Positions 31,801 to 34,186 of a stretch of DNA of 64,000 nucleotides are shown here, piece after piece. Made by a program: the position numbers and the translations under genes. Numbering within the stretch: the first letter of the stretch is position 1; each line of letters begins with the position of its first letter. The DNA is taken from contig CM026400.1 of assembly GCA_014843695.1 (NCBI GenBank), positions 43,094,616-43,158,615 of the forward strand. Direction: 5' to 3'. Below the pieces are notes generated by a model. It did not search any database, was not told the DNA's origin, and was given only the letters and a program-made list of their open reading frames with translations. Source of the DNA: Archivesica marissinica. Lineage: Eukaryota; Mollusca; Bivalvia; Venerida; Vesicomyidae.

Positions 31801-32134
31801 ACCTAGAATGAACCCTGCCTCTTGTACAAGCCTGACCTAGAATGAACCCTGCCTCTTGTACAAGCCTGACCTAGAATGAACCCTGCCTCTTATACAACCC
31901 TGACCTAGAATGAACCCTGCCTCTTGTACAAGCCTGTTTGACATGGATAAACATGCACAATGATTGTCAGGGCTCAATCTTTAATGAACCCTAAATGTTA
32001 TCCTTTTTCAGGCAAATCCAGGCAAACTCCGTTTCCGGAGCTTATCAAATGGACAACATGTCTACCTCATTAACAAGCACGAGAAAAATACAGAGCGGGG
32101 CAACGGGTGCTGCAGGCTGGGAAAACCCAAGTTA
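1740..32134 (+). CDS. Multidomain type I membrane receptor, left-arm copy (gene overview; 5' partial, 3' cut by gap)
   Basis: Sixteen exons are listed separately below: 1740-1890, 2989-3161, 5530-5734, 6810-6982, 9724-9960, 11976-12144, 14027-14154, 15847-16003, 17694-17803, 19528-19656, 20809-21003, 21974-22216, 25042-25242, 27727-27915, 29073-29211 and 32012-32134. Every junction is AG/GT and every phase matches its neighbour. Domain order is SRCR, SRCR, six YWTD-type propeller blades, EGF-like, sushi, HYR, sushi, sushi, transmembrane helix, cytoplasmic tail. No signal peptide or start codon is visible, so the 5' end lies before the window. The tail is cut at the N gap; the mirrored copy shows only DADA and a stop after NPSY. 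Known families: SRCR and sushi bind ligands, the propeller plus EGF is the LRP/LDLR module, and NPXY is an endocytosis signal. Inferred role: a cell-surface scavenger, endocytic or adhesion receptor. I recognise no named orthologue with this order. Confidence 0.85.
1902..2080 (-). mobile_element. SINE-A copy, internally deleted
   Basis: Reverse copy of the SINE-A family: tail TATACAAATTTATTTT, body AATGCCTTGCCTAAGGGCAC, and the head remnant GCGCTATCACGA. The box B region is deleted. It starts a few bases after the donor of the first SRCR exon. Confidence 0.8.
2081..2733. other. Intron sequence with a local duplication
   Basis: No exon seen. An approximately 57-bp stretch (GGTCGGGGAGAGGTCGTGGC and on to ATGACAAAACTCC) occurs twice, starting at about 2462 and 2579. 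Confidence 0.55.
2734..2972 (+). mobile_element. SINE-B copy (tRNA-Thr-like head)
   Basis: The head reads AATCTGTAGTCCAGTGG with the anticodon-loop region CTGGTAATCCAG and box B GGTTCGATCC. The body carries GTGTCGGTGCTTTACACCGT and CACGTAAAAGAACC, and the tail CGATAAATAAACGTAAAAC. A section between head and body is deleted. The body recalls the Meta-domain of metazoan SINEs; this is from memory. Confidence 0.85.
2989..3161 (+). CDS. Receptor exon: first SRCR domain, C-terminal half
   Basis: The acceptor ends at 2988 (TTTCAG) and the donor GTAAGT starts at 3162; phases are 2 in and 1 out. The translation carries [22 protein letters not shown] and [11 protein letters not shown], the conserved second half of SRCR with the cysteines that complete the disulphide pattern. 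Joined to 1740-1890 it gives one full SRCR domain. Confidence 0.9.
3345..4130. repeat. AT-rich 30-bp minisatellite
   Basis: About 26 units of GTTTTTAATTCAATGGTAAC followed by GTATATTAC, in the intron between the two SRCR domains. The C/T difference at a CG/TG site (GTAACG or GTAATG) alternates between units. Confidence 0.9.
4131..4985. other. Intron, no feature seen
   Basis: AT-rich unique sequence with no exon, SINE or array that I can support. Confidence 0.5.
4986..5192 (+). mobile_element. SINE-B copy, headless
   Basis: Starts in the body (AGTCTTTCAGATGAGACTTT) and runs to CGTAAAACACACAAA; the tRNA-like head is absent. It abuts a reverse SINE-D copy. Confidence 0.8.
5193..5428 (-). mobile_element. 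SINE-D copy (tRNA-Ser/Leu-like head)
   Basis: On the minus strand the head reads CCGCCTCCGTGGTTGAGTGG, with box B GGGTTCGAGCCCC, then TTGGCAGTTTCTTACGGAGG and the end GCAGGCGTAAAACCCGAAAT. A longer copy is at 45056-45313. Confidence 0.8.
5530..5734 (+). CDS. Receptor exon: Ser/Thr/Pro linker and second SRCR domain, N-terminal half
   Basis: The acceptor TATGCTAG ends at 5529 and the donor GTTTGT begins at 5735; phases are 1 in and 2 out. The first 20 or so residues are rich in Thr, Ser and Pro ([20 protein letters not shown]), a likely O-glycosylated spacer between the two SRCR domains. The rest reads [38 protein letters not shown], the start of an SRCR domain. Confidence 0.9.
5848..6381. mobile_element. 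TIR element (MITE) interrupted by a SINE
   Basis: Ends are inverted repeats CCATACTCGCCTATAAGACG and CGTCTTATAACCCGAGTATGG. A SINE-B copy splits it at 5987-6279. Related TATAAGACG/CGTCTTAT ends suggest kinship with the element at 21645-21937. Confidence 0.75.
5987..6279 (+). mobile_element. SINE-B copy with target-site duplication
   Basis: Full-length copy with head GATCTATATCCCAGTGGTAA, box B GGTTCGATCCCC and the usual body. It is flanked by a perfect 10-bp direct repeat AAGAAATGTT (5977-5986 and 6280-6289), the mark of LINE-mediated insertion into the surrounding MITE. Confidence 0.85.
6531..6760. mobile_element. Partial TIR element related to 21645-21937
   Basis: Starts TACCGTAATCGTCTATATAT and carries CCAAAAAACAGTCTTATGCG and CACGACTCGTAACGCTTACG, shared with the element at 21645-21937. 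The other end is not clear. Confidence 0.6.
6810..6982 (+). CDS. Receptor exon: second SRCR domain, C-terminal half
   Basis: The acceptor CATTCAG ends at 6809 and the donor GTATAT begins at 6983; phases are 2 in and 1 out. It encodes [20 protein letters not shown], then [16 protein letters not shown], completing the second SRCR domain. Its length (173 bp) and phases equal those of the exon at 2989-3161, so the two SRCR modules arose by duplication of the same two-exon unit. Confidence 0.9.
7010..7350. repeat. 29-32-bp minisatellite
   Basis: About 11 imperfect units of CATAATGGAATAATCCAT then TTTTGAAG, immediately after the second SRCR domain exon. Confidence 0.85.
7578..9122. repeat. 15-bp minisatellite, about 100 units, with a GT-rich island
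   Basis: Units of CATGCCTCATCAGCA or close variants. A block of TTGTTGTTTTGTTGTTGTG type (7964-8060) interrupts it. Because the period is five codons, several frames stay open on both strands. One + frame from 7507 begins with a hydrophobic stretch ([14 protein letters not shown]). I treat all of this as non-coding, since the phase-matched receptor exons lie on either side. Confidence 0.9.
9225..9408 (-). mobile_element. SINE-E copy, partial
   Basis: On the minus strand it shares TACTCCGGGTTTTATCCC-type and GTATGTGACATGGTACGG segments with the SINE-E copies at 22268-22570 and 39765-39958. It is joined directly to a SINE-A copy. Confidence 0.55.
9409..9626 (-). mobile_element. SINE-A copy
   Basis: Tail TATACAAATTTATTTTAGCT, body TTAAATGCCTTGCCTAAGGG, box B complement GGTTCGAACTGCGCACC, and head complement CACTGCGCCATCACG. 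Confidence 0.85.
9724..9960 (+). CDS. Receptor exon: LDL-receptor class B repeats 1-2 (propeller blades)
   Basis: The acceptor TTTCTGCAG ends at 9723 and the donor GTAAGT begins at 9961; phase is 1 in and 1 out. It encodes [18 protein letters not shown], then [20 protein letters not shown]: two YWTD-type blades, the second with IYWSD. Reading on through the donor meets a stop at 10022, so the exon must end at or before the first donor. The last bases of this exon and the donor are repeated about 20 times in the following intron. Confidence 0.88.
9948..11030 (+). repeat. 53/57-bp minisatellite carrying an exon end and 5' splice site
   Basis: About 20 units containing CTTCTCGATACCCGTAAGT, which is the last 13 bases of the propeller exon plus its donor. 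Each unit continues GTGGAGTTCATATCAACGG then AACAGTTGGTAAAAGC. Most copies keep GTAAGT; a few have GTACGT. Early units lack a TTTTA (53 bp); later ones are 57 bp. Confidence 0.93.
11031..11620. repeat. 118-bp tandem repeat, five units, from inside a MITE
   Basis: Five units starting GTAATATCTATGGAGGTGGG and ending CCTAAATCTCTATGAAGTCC. The same sequence occurs once in the MITEs at 22671-22909 and 54215-54452 and twice at 42590-42917. The array ends with GAAGGAAAGGGTTAA, the terminal sequence of those MITEs. Confidence 0.9.
11632..11672 (+). mobile_element. SINE-C tail fragment
   Basis: AAATAGGGGTGACACTATAA and ACAAATACTTTAC match the 3' end of SINE-C at 55223-55486. Confidence 0.55.
11673..11899 (+). 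mobile_element. SINE-A copy
   Basis: Head CGTGATAGCGCAGTGGATGC, box B-like GGAGTTCTAGCCCC, body AGGCAAGGCATTTAAATTCC and tail TTGTTTCGCAATCGAGC then AAATAAATTTGTATAAAC. Confidence 0.88.
11976..12144 (+). CDS. Receptor exon: LDL-receptor class B repeat 3
   Basis: The acceptor TTATGTTGCAG ends at 11975 and the donor GTAAGG follows 12144; phase is 1 in and 2 out. It encodes [20 protein letters not shown], then a strand with ILTLDG-like spacing ([10 protein letters not shown]) and EPRDIIADP. The IAVD...IFYTD order is that of a YWTD blade. The matching exon of the right arm lies beyond the window. Confidence 0.87.
12150..13626. repeat. 25-bp minisatellite
   Basis: Roughly 60 units of CTACCGAGGATGTACCGTAG then TTATT, some with a 12-bp extra GATGTACTGTAG. 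It fills the intron after the third propeller exon. The mirrored array starts at about 63435 and runs off the window. Confidence 0.92.
13627..13935. repeat. About 30-bp minisatellite
   Basis: About 10 units of AACCCCCACATCCGACTAAA or CACCTAATTCCCAATCAACC type. The mirrored array at 62760-63345 has about twice as many. Confidence 0.85.
14027..14154 (+). CDS. Receptor exon: LDL-receptor class B repeat 4
   Basis: The acceptor TTCCTAG ends at 14026 and the donor GTTTGT begins at 14155; phase is 2 in and 1 out. It encodes [20 protein letters not shown], then the [10 protein letters not shown] strand. This is a canonical blade with YWSD. The mirrored exon is 62555-62682 on the minus strand. Confidence 0.9.
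14196..15287. repeat. 17-bp minisatellite, about 64 units
   Basis: Units of ACCAGCTCCAAATAGAG with few substitutions. Because 17 is not a multiple of three, all three minus frames read the same 17-residue cycle ([17 protein letters not shown]), giving open frames of over 350 codons that are not genes. The right arm has only about 6 units (62408-62516). Confidence 0.93.
15318..15480. mobile_element. Fragment of the CAGGGATCATTCTAG element
   Basis: CAGGGATCATTCTAG, then GCGAAATAGTCGCCATAGGG and CTTCGCCCTCTGGGAGCCCC, as in the fuller element at 31472-31715. The mirrored fragment is at about 62215-62380. Confidence 0.65.
15537..15785 (+). mobile_element. SINE-C copy (tRNA-Arg-like head)
   Basis: Head CTCCGTAGCCCAGTGGTTAA with an anticodon arm TCCGC-CTACGGA-GCGGG (loop CTACGGA, anticodon ACG) and box B GGTTCAAATCTCG. 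The body holds GGATTCGGGAAGTACTGATG and the end GGGTGACACTATAAT. It is not a functional tRNA gene, since the body continues directly. The mirrored copy is at 61893-62165. Confidence 0.85.
15847..16003 (+). CDS. Receptor exon: LDL-receptor class B repeats 5-6
   Basis: The acceptor TTTATAG ends at 15846 and the donor GTGAGT begins at 16004; phase is 1 in and 2 out. It encodes [20 protein letters not shown] and later [13 protein letters not shown]. With the previous exons this makes six YWTD-type motifs, the number needed to close a six-bladed propeller. The mirrored exon is 61653-61809. Confidence 0.9.
16060..16641. mobile_element. TA-flanked TIR element (MITE) with internal repeats and a nested SINE
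   Basis: Begins CAGTCAAACCTGT and ends ACAGGTTTGACTG, an inverted pair flanked by TA on both sides (Tc1/mariner-like target). Inside, a roughly 75-bp segment (GCTTAATACAGATTGGCTGC...) is repeated. A SINE-A copy interrupts it. The mirrored element without the SINE is 61120-61597. Confidence 0.85.
16327..16557 (+). mobile_element. SINE-A copy, left arm only, with 10-bp duplication
   Basis: Full-length copy from GTCGTGATAGCGCAGTGG to TTTGTATAAACTA, flanked by perfect direct repeats ATATAGGGAA at 16317-16326 and 16558-16567. The corresponding right-arm site (about 61187-61200) is uninterrupted. Confidence 0.9.
17322..17535 (-). mobile_element. SINE-A copy
   Basis: Reverse copy with box B complement GGGGCTCGAACTCCGGACC and head complement CACTGCGCTATCACGACTTC. 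It is shared with the right arm (60271-60485). Confidence 0.87.
17694..17803 (+). CDS. Receptor exon: end of the YWTD propeller
   Basis: The acceptor CTGTTCCAG ends at 17693 and the donor GTATGT begins at 17804; phase is 2 in and 1 out. The translation ([11 protein letters not shown], then [13 protein letters not shown]) fits the closing strands of the sixth blade ahead of the EGF-like domain. The mirrored exon is 60004-60113. Confidence 0.83.
17827..18203. mobile_element. TA-flanked TIR element (CAGTCTACATCCG family) with a nested MITE
   Basis: The left end is CAGTCTACATCCGTTATGTC. The right end GACATAACGAATGTA...GACTG is split by another element at 18019-18196. TA flanks are present. The interior reads like imperfect repeats of TTCGACATAACCGAAG. 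The mirrored copy is 59621-59980. Confidence 0.8.
18019..18196. mobile_element. TA-flanked MITE (CAGTCAAACCTGT family), intact 178-bp copy
   Basis: Ends CAGTTAAACCTAT and ACAGGTTTGACTG, with TA on both sides. Removing it restores GAATGTAGACTG, the terminus of the host element. The mirrored copy is 59628-59788, so this insertion predates the separation of the arms. Its terminal 30 bp is the unit amplified at 1-1711. Confidence 0.87.
18362..18652 (-). mobile_element. SINE-B copy, full length
   Basis: Tail GTTTATTTATTGTCGCTACC, body complement ACGAGACCTCGGTTTAAAGT, and head complement CTGGATTACCAGTCCAGCGT. It lies just downstream of the antisense dynein-like exon. Confidence 0.87.
18674..18843 (-). 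CDS. Axonemal dynein light chain-like exon (AXDND1/p28-type), nested antisense fragment
   Basis: On the minus strand an acceptor TTTTACAG precedes ATGCACAAC and a donor-like GTAAAA follows the AAAAAG end. The 57-codon open exon contains [17 protein letters not shown], then [19 protein letters not shown]. The FxELIRQ...C-ERG-LL pattern resembles the axonemal dynein light-chain domain (p28, AXDND1); I judge this from memory. It lies antisense in the receptor intron between the propeller and EGF exons, and no other exon of such a gene is visible. It is squeezed between two same-orientation SINE-B copies, so it is probably a transplanted exon and not a working gene. Confidence 0.45.
18844..18965 (-). 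other. SINE-D fragment flanked by about 32-bp direct repeats that include a splice acceptor
   Basis: On the minus strand, a stretch of TATATTTTCTTC then TTGTTTTACAGATGCACAAC occurs on both sides of a short SINE-D piece (GATGGTCACAGGTTCGAGCC, then CTGTCTGGCAGTTTGTTACG-like sequence). The two repeats differ at about two positions. Each carries an acceptor and the first codons of the dynein-like exon. Confidence 0.75.
18966..19172 (-). mobile_element. SINE-B copy, 3' truncated
   Basis: Head complement CTTACCAGTCCAACGTGTTA and body present. The copy stops at CCAAAAATCT, where the sequence switches to the dynein-like exon's flank. Confidence 0.8.
19215..19459. mobile_element. TTAA-flanked MITE inserted in another MITE
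   Basis: Inverted ends CCCATTCAACCCC and GTGTTGAAAGGG with a TTAA on the right and a TGAA on the left. Removing it restores GGCTGCTTAATAGAGG, the interior of the CAGTCAAACCTGT element. TTAA targets are typical of piggyBac-type elements. It contains a hairpin-like GAGACGG...GAGCCGGCT block. The right-arm copy is at about 58361-58606. Confidence 0.82.
19528..19656 (+). CDS. Receptor exon: EGF-like domain after the propeller
   Basis: The acceptor ATCTTACAG ends at 19527 and the donor GTGAGT begins at 19657; phase is 1 in and 1 out. It encodes [20 protein letters not shown], then [16 protein letters not shown], with six cysteines in the spacing of LRP-type EGF domains that pack under a YWTD propeller. 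The GGCSHxC and CxCPxG signatures are intact. The mirrored exon is 58164-58292. Confidence 0.92.
19668..19845 (-). mobile_element. SINE-A copy, 5' truncated
   Basis: Tail TATACACATTTATTTGAGCT, body, then stops in the box B complement GGGCTCGAACTCCGAACC. The right-arm mirror is at about 57998-58152. Confidence 0.8.
20110..20545. mobile_element. Left-arm-only block with a SINE-B copy (-)
   Basis: A full SINE-B reverse copy occupies about 20128-20408, followed by sequence with repeated TATAGTGCGC motifs. The mirrored position of the right arm (56985-57700) holds unrelated sequence and a 36-bp array instead. Confidence 0.75.
20809..21003 (+). CDS. Receptor exon: sushi (CCP) domain 1
   Basis: The acceptor TATTTTCAG ends at 20808 and the donor GTGAGT begins at 21004; phase is 1 in and 1 out. 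The four cysteines of a sushi domain are present ([31 protein letters not shown]) with the conserved G-Y and the Trp before the last Cys. An extra Cys pair lies in the loop (PANCTSN). The mirrored exon is 56481-56675. Confidence 0.9.
21645..21937. mobile_element. TIR element, TACCGTAATCATCT family
   Basis: Ends TACCGTAATCATCTGTATAT and ATATATAGATGATTACGGTA. In the right arm the same element (55200-55762) is split by a SINE-C copy. Confidence 0.83.
21974..22216 (+). CDS. Receptor exon: HYR (hyalin repeat) domain
   Basis: The acceptor CTGTTGTAG ends at 21973 and the donor GTAAGA begins at 22217; phase is 1 in and 1 out. It encodes [20 protein letters not shown], then [16 protein letters not shown] and [16 protein letters not shown]. 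This follows the HYR pattern: a Pro-Cys-Pro start, a V-x-W-x-x-x-x-A-x-D-N-S/T-G core, and a C-x-F-x-I-x-V-like end. The right copy (54918-55160) differs by SGITP for SGIAP. Confidence 0.92.
22268..22570 (+). mobile_element. SINE-E copy
   Basis: Body with GAGCAAGGCATCTCACACAC, TGAGATGGTACGGTGGTCAC and CATATACGCTTTCATCCGCA. The tail GTGATTAATATAAGTTG then CTTCGCAATCGTTGTAAAG is close to the SINE-A tail. Right-arm mirror at about 54565-54865. Confidence 0.75.
22671..22909. mobile_element. TIR element, TAACCCTTT...AAAGGGTTA family
   Basis: Ends TAACCCTTTTCTTCATA and TATGAGGGAAAGGGTTA. It contains one unit of the 118-bp sequence tandemly repeated at 11031-11620. The right-arm mirror is 54215-54452. 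Confidence 0.78.
23060..24200. repeat. 66-bp minisatellite from inside a MITE
   Basis: About 17 units with CTGTTTGCCATTCGGATAGT, GGAGCTAAAATACTTGGTGC and CGTAACGCTGCTGATCTGG. The flank GCCAGATCAGACGG and the words GATCAGGCTCTATACTGTTT and CTGATCTGGATCTATGTTGT also occur in the TTAA elements at 37588-37816 and 41643-41882. The 66-bp period keeps both strands open; not coding. Confidence 0.9.
24405..24718. repeat. About 105-bp tandem triplication of a SINE-A tail
   Basis: Three copies of TTTGGGGATTTCATCAGGAA, ATGAGGTCTCGATATTAT and TTGTTTCACAATCCAGC up to AATTTGTATAAAATACC. The mirrored triplet is 52540-52850. Confidence 0.85.
24780..25041 (+). repeat. 47/48-bp minisatellite carrying a 3' splice site
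   Basis: Six copies of TCTATCTTCCAGTAAACAG; the last is the acceptor of the sushi 2 exon. Units continue ATGTACAGAAATGTATCC. In the last few units (48 bp, about 24900 onward) the exon frame reads upstream without a stop, repeating [16 protein letters not shown]. Confidence 0.92.
25042..25242 (+). CDS. Receptor exon: sushi (CCP) domain 2
   Basis: Phase fixes the acceptor at CTTCCAG ending 25041, not at the AACAG seven bases later: only the first keeps the phase-1 frame from the HYR exon, giving [18 protein letters not shown]. The donor GTACGT begins at 25243. Sushi cysteines appear in [28 protein letters not shown] and LSCQ. The acceptor and the first 10 bases of this exon are repeated several times just upstream. 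The mirrored exon is 51819-52019. Confidence 0.88.
25511..25681. mobile_element. CAGTCTACATCCG-family MITE copy
   Basis: TCGAATTCTCCGATTATCTC to GGATGTAGACTG, followed by TA. The left end is degraded. The mirrored copy is at about 51375-51545. Confidence 0.7.
25701..26491. mobile_element. 791-bp TA-flanked TIR element, left arm only
   Basis: Starts CAGTGGAACCTCTCTAAGCC and ends CGGTTTTGGGAGGTTCCACTG, with TA on both sides. Repeated GTCCGGTTT and TTCCGGTTTTCAGAGG motifs fill the ends. No transposase frame is visible, so it is non-autonomous. The right arm has a single TA at this point (51353-51354). Confidence 0.92.
26550..27428. repeat. 49-bp minisatellite derived from a sushi exon
   Basis: About 18 units of GTCAGATTACATATAAACTGG then ATGTCATACAGTGCCCTCCATGG-like sequence. 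The unit resembles sushi 2 exon bases around 25175-25225 (GTCAGATTACGTGCAAGCTGG and ATGCCAATCAGCG). The period is not a multiple of three. The right array is 50243-51305. Confidence 0.9.
27727..27915 (+). CDS. Receptor exon: sushi (CCP) domain 3
   Basis: The acceptor CGGTTTTAG ends at 27726 and the donor GTACGC begins at 27916; phase is 1 in and 1 out. It encodes [20 protein letters not shown], then [24 protein letters not shown] and IVCG. This is a sushi domain with the conserved W-S-G near the end. The mirrored exon is 49756-49944. Confidence 0.9.
27985..28258 (-). mobile_element. SINE-B copy
   Basis: Tail complement GTTTATTTATCGTCGCTACC, body and head complement CCACTGGACTACAGATCCGT; part of the anticodon arm is deleted. 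Mirror at 49410-49683. Confidence 0.85.
28376..28585 (+). mobile_element. SINE-A copy
   Basis: Head GTCGTGCTAGCACG with box B GGAAGTTCGAGCCC, body GCAAGGCACTTAAATTCCAC and the family tail. Mirror at 49084-49300. Confidence 0.8.
28610..28812 (+). mobile_element. SINE-A copy (tandem second copy)
   Basis: Same head and tail as the copy before it, with the intervening TAATGTACTGC repeated on both sides. Mirror at 48863-49068. Confidence 0.8.
29073..29211 (+). CDS. Receptor exon: juxtamembrane stalk and transmembrane helix
   Basis: The acceptor ATCTTGCAG ends at 29072 and the donor GTAAGT begins at 29212; phase is 1 in and 2 out. A Gly/Ser-rich stalk ([10 protein letters not shown]) is followed by a hydrophobic run of about 22 residues ([20 protein letters not shown]) and a YLRR stop-transfer sequence. 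That places the N-terminal modules outside the cell (type I topology). The mirrored exon is 48464-48602. Confidence 0.88.
29487..29602. repeat. 22-bp minisatellite, about 5 units
   Basis: Units of GCAGCGGCTAGGTACCACAC then GT, each normally with CACGTG across the junction. The right array is far longer (47362-48195). Confidence 0.9.
29690..30400 (+). repeat. About 27-bp minisatellite of pyrimidine tract plus TAG
   Basis: About 24 units of TTTTTTCTCTCTCTTTGTAG then ATGGCAG. Each unit looks like a 3' splice site on the sense strand. The right array (47030-47265) has about 7. Confidence 0.9.
30401..31471. other. Intron, unique AT-rich sequence shared with the right arm
   Basis: No exon or repeat family recognised. 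The sequence is mirrored at 45972-47000 with scattered substitutions and small indels, and small open frames there are not conserved in frame. Confidence 0.6.
31472..31715. mobile_element. TIR element, CAGGGATCA...CTAGAATGAACCCTG family
   Basis: Ends CAGGGATCAGTTTAG and CTAGAATGAACCCTG are imperfect inverted repeats. The interior has GCGAAATTGTCGCCCTAGGG and CTTCGCCCTCTGGGGGCCCC. Mirror at 45726-45971. Confidence 0.72.
31716..31937. repeat. 34-bp minisatellite seeded from a MITE terminus
   Basis: About six units of TGACCTAGAATGAACCCTG then CCTCTTGTACAAGCC; the first part is the end of the preceding element. The right arm has about two units (45655-45725). Confidence 0.88.
32012..32134 (+). 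CDS. Receptor exon: cytoplasmic tail, truncated by the N gap
   Basis: The acceptor CCTTTTTCAG ends at 32011; phase is 2. It encodes [20 protein letters not shown], a Ser/Thr-rich stretch, then AAGWENPS, and breaks inside the next codon at the gap. The mirrored exon shows that codon is Tyr, giving an NPSY motif of the NPXY class that binds PTB-domain adaptors, with a stop four residues later. Confidence 0.85.
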
Positions 32135-33134
32135 NNNNNNNNNNNNNNNNNNNNNNNNNNNNNNNNNNNNNNNNNNNNNNNNNNNNNNNNNNNNNNNNNN
32201 NNNNNNNNNNNNNNNNNNNNNNNNNNNNNNNNNNNNNNNNNNNNNNNNNNNNNNNNNNNNNNNNNNNNNNNNNNNNNNNNNNNNNNNNNNNNNNNNNNNN
32301 NNNNNNNNNNNNNNNNNNNNNNNNNNNNNNNNNNNNNNNNNNNNNNNNNNNNNNNNNNNNNNNNNNNNNNNNNNNNNNNNNNNNNNNNNNNNNNNNNNNN
32401 NNNNNNNNNNNNNNNNNNNNNNNNNNNNNNNNNNNNNNNNNNNNNNNNNNNNNNNNNNNNNNNNNNNNNNNNNNNNNNNNNNNNNNNNNNNNNNNNNNNN
32501 NNNNNNNNNNNNNNNNNNNNNNNNNNNNNNNNNNNNNNNNNNNNNNNNNNNNNNNNNNNNNNNNNNNNNNNNNNNNNNNNNNNNNNNNNNNNNNNNNNNN
32601 NNNNNNNNNNNNNNNNNNNNNNNNNNNNNNNNNNNNNNNNNNNNNNNNNNNNNNNNNNNNNNNNNNNNNNNNNNNNNNNNNNNNNNNNNNNNNNNNNNNN
32701 NNNNNNNNNNNNNNNNNNNNNNNNNNNNNNNNNNNNNNNNNNNNNNNNNNNNNNNNNNNNNNNNNNNNNNNNNNNNNNNNNNNNNNNNNNNNNNNNNNNN
32801 NNNNNNNNNNNNNNNNNNNNNNNNNNNNNNNNNNNNNNNNNNNNNNNNNNNNNNNNNNNNNNNNNNNNNNNNNNNNNNNNNNNNNNNNNNNNNNNNNNNN
32901 NNNNNNNNNNNNNNNNNNNNNNNNNNNNNNNNNNNNNNNNNNNNNNNNNNNNNNNNNNNNNNNNNNNNNNNNNNNNNNNNNNNNNNNNNNNNNNNNNNNN
33001 NNNNNNNNNNNNNNNNNNNNNNNNNNNNNNNNNNNNNNNNNNNNNNNNNNNNNNNNNNNNNNNNNNNNNNNNNNNNNNNNNNNNNNNNNNNNNNNNNNNN
33101 NNNNNNNNNNNNNNNNNNNNNNNNNNNNNNNNNN
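32135..33134. other. Assembly gap of exactly 1000 N
   Basis: Runs from inside the left-arm tail exon to a SINE-B head fragment. The round size suggests a scaffolding gap of unknown true length. Confidence 0.99.
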
Positions 33135-33540
33135 TGTTACCACTGGACTACAGTTGTTTAAAAAAAACTGTTGCTTACATACTAATGCTCGCGCTGTATG
33201 CAATTTCCACAGCTAGGCGAAAACATGTGCGATTAGCCGTTAATTATTTTGGTTAGTTGGCTCACAATAGACAGGTATGCCACCATCCTTTTCACAGTCG
33301 CCGCTAATTGACGCTATATATACTCAACCATTTCATTGGCTTATGAACAAACACATGTCCAAGTTTATGCAAATAGCAAATAGCCGCTGATTAACTTTGA
33401 TTAATTTACACCATTTGCAATAAGTTGTGTAATACAATGTACAATTTAATGCACACATTTGAGTAATAAAAATATACAACTATTAAAATTCCTGAAAATG
33501 CTTGAAATGTATATAAATATGGCTATGATTATGTTCTTAC
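33135..33540. other. Sequence after the gap, no gene seen
   Basis: The first 24 bases (TGTTACCACTGGACTACAG...) are the end of a reverse SINE-B head. The rest is AT-rich with no recognised feature. Confidence 0.6.
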
Positions 33541-33780
33541 ACGTGGTAACACGTTGGACTGGTAATCCAGGGATAAAATTAACAGTCTTTCAGATGGGAC
33601 GTTAAACCGAGGTCTCGTGTCGGTGCTTTACACCGTGCACGTAAAAGAACCAGAGGAGACTCTGGAATGGGTCCCTGTCTGTATCATTGCACTATCCTCC
33701 AAAATCTAAAATGACTAATATCTTCAGGAGGCGTCGCTCATATGGGCAACCGGTAGCGACGATAAATAAACGTAAAACGC
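33541..33780 (+). mobile_element. SINE-B copy, internally deleted head
   Basis: GTGGTAACACGTTGGACTGG joins directly to AAAATTAACAGTCTTTCAGA; box B is lost. The tail ends CGATAAATAAACGTAAAAC. Confidence 0.82.
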
Positions 33781-34102
33781 TCGTTCTTACTTCGTTAATT
33801 TTCAAAATGCCGAAGAAATATCCATGTTCAGCGTGTTTTAAAAATTGTGGGAATAATTGTGTATTTTGATTACTGTATGTTGTGATGATGATGACGATTA
33901 CTGTATGCATTCTTGGAAATATATCAATTGTCGCTTCTATCCATTACTCTTATTCTTTCTTTTCGTCTCTGTAATTGATACACCGTGTCTTAGTGGCTAT
34001 ACCATTAGTATGTATACATATATGTACAGCCGATTTAATCCTTTTATTCCCACTTGCTGTTGTCCAGTAGACATTTTTGTCATATGCATACAACTTAAAG
34101 TT

Positions 34103-34186
34103 ATGGCGAATGCACAAGTTCAAATTGAGTTTGTCCGCAACAAACGCGGTGGACAAAGTCTTGTTGTTGGTGGTTACAGGTTCATG
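34103..34186 (+). CDS. FLYWCH-like zinc finger, isolated first exon or fragment
   Basis: An ATG at 34103 opens 28 codons ending at a consensus donor GTATGT (34187). The peptide contains IEFVRNKRGGQSLVVGGYRF, close to the start of FLYWCH fingers (VRSxRGGxxLxxxGYxY). No following exon with the Trp-Cys and His part of the finger is visible before PIN1. The exon ends in phase 0, which does not fit PIN1 exon 2 (phase 1), so it is not an alternative PIN1 start. FLYWCH fingers are known from transposase-derived proteins; this may be a dispersed gene fragment. Confidence 0.45.

Noticed and set aside
31995..33216. Open frames that run through the N gap
   Set aside because: They are products of translating N; only the flanking bases carry information.
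33807..33869. Cys-rich peptide MPKKYPCSACFKNCGNNCVF as a small gene or PHD-finger remnant
   Set aside because: Only 20 codons with no splice donor or partner; it may be a scrap of a retroelement zinc finger but I cannot support it.
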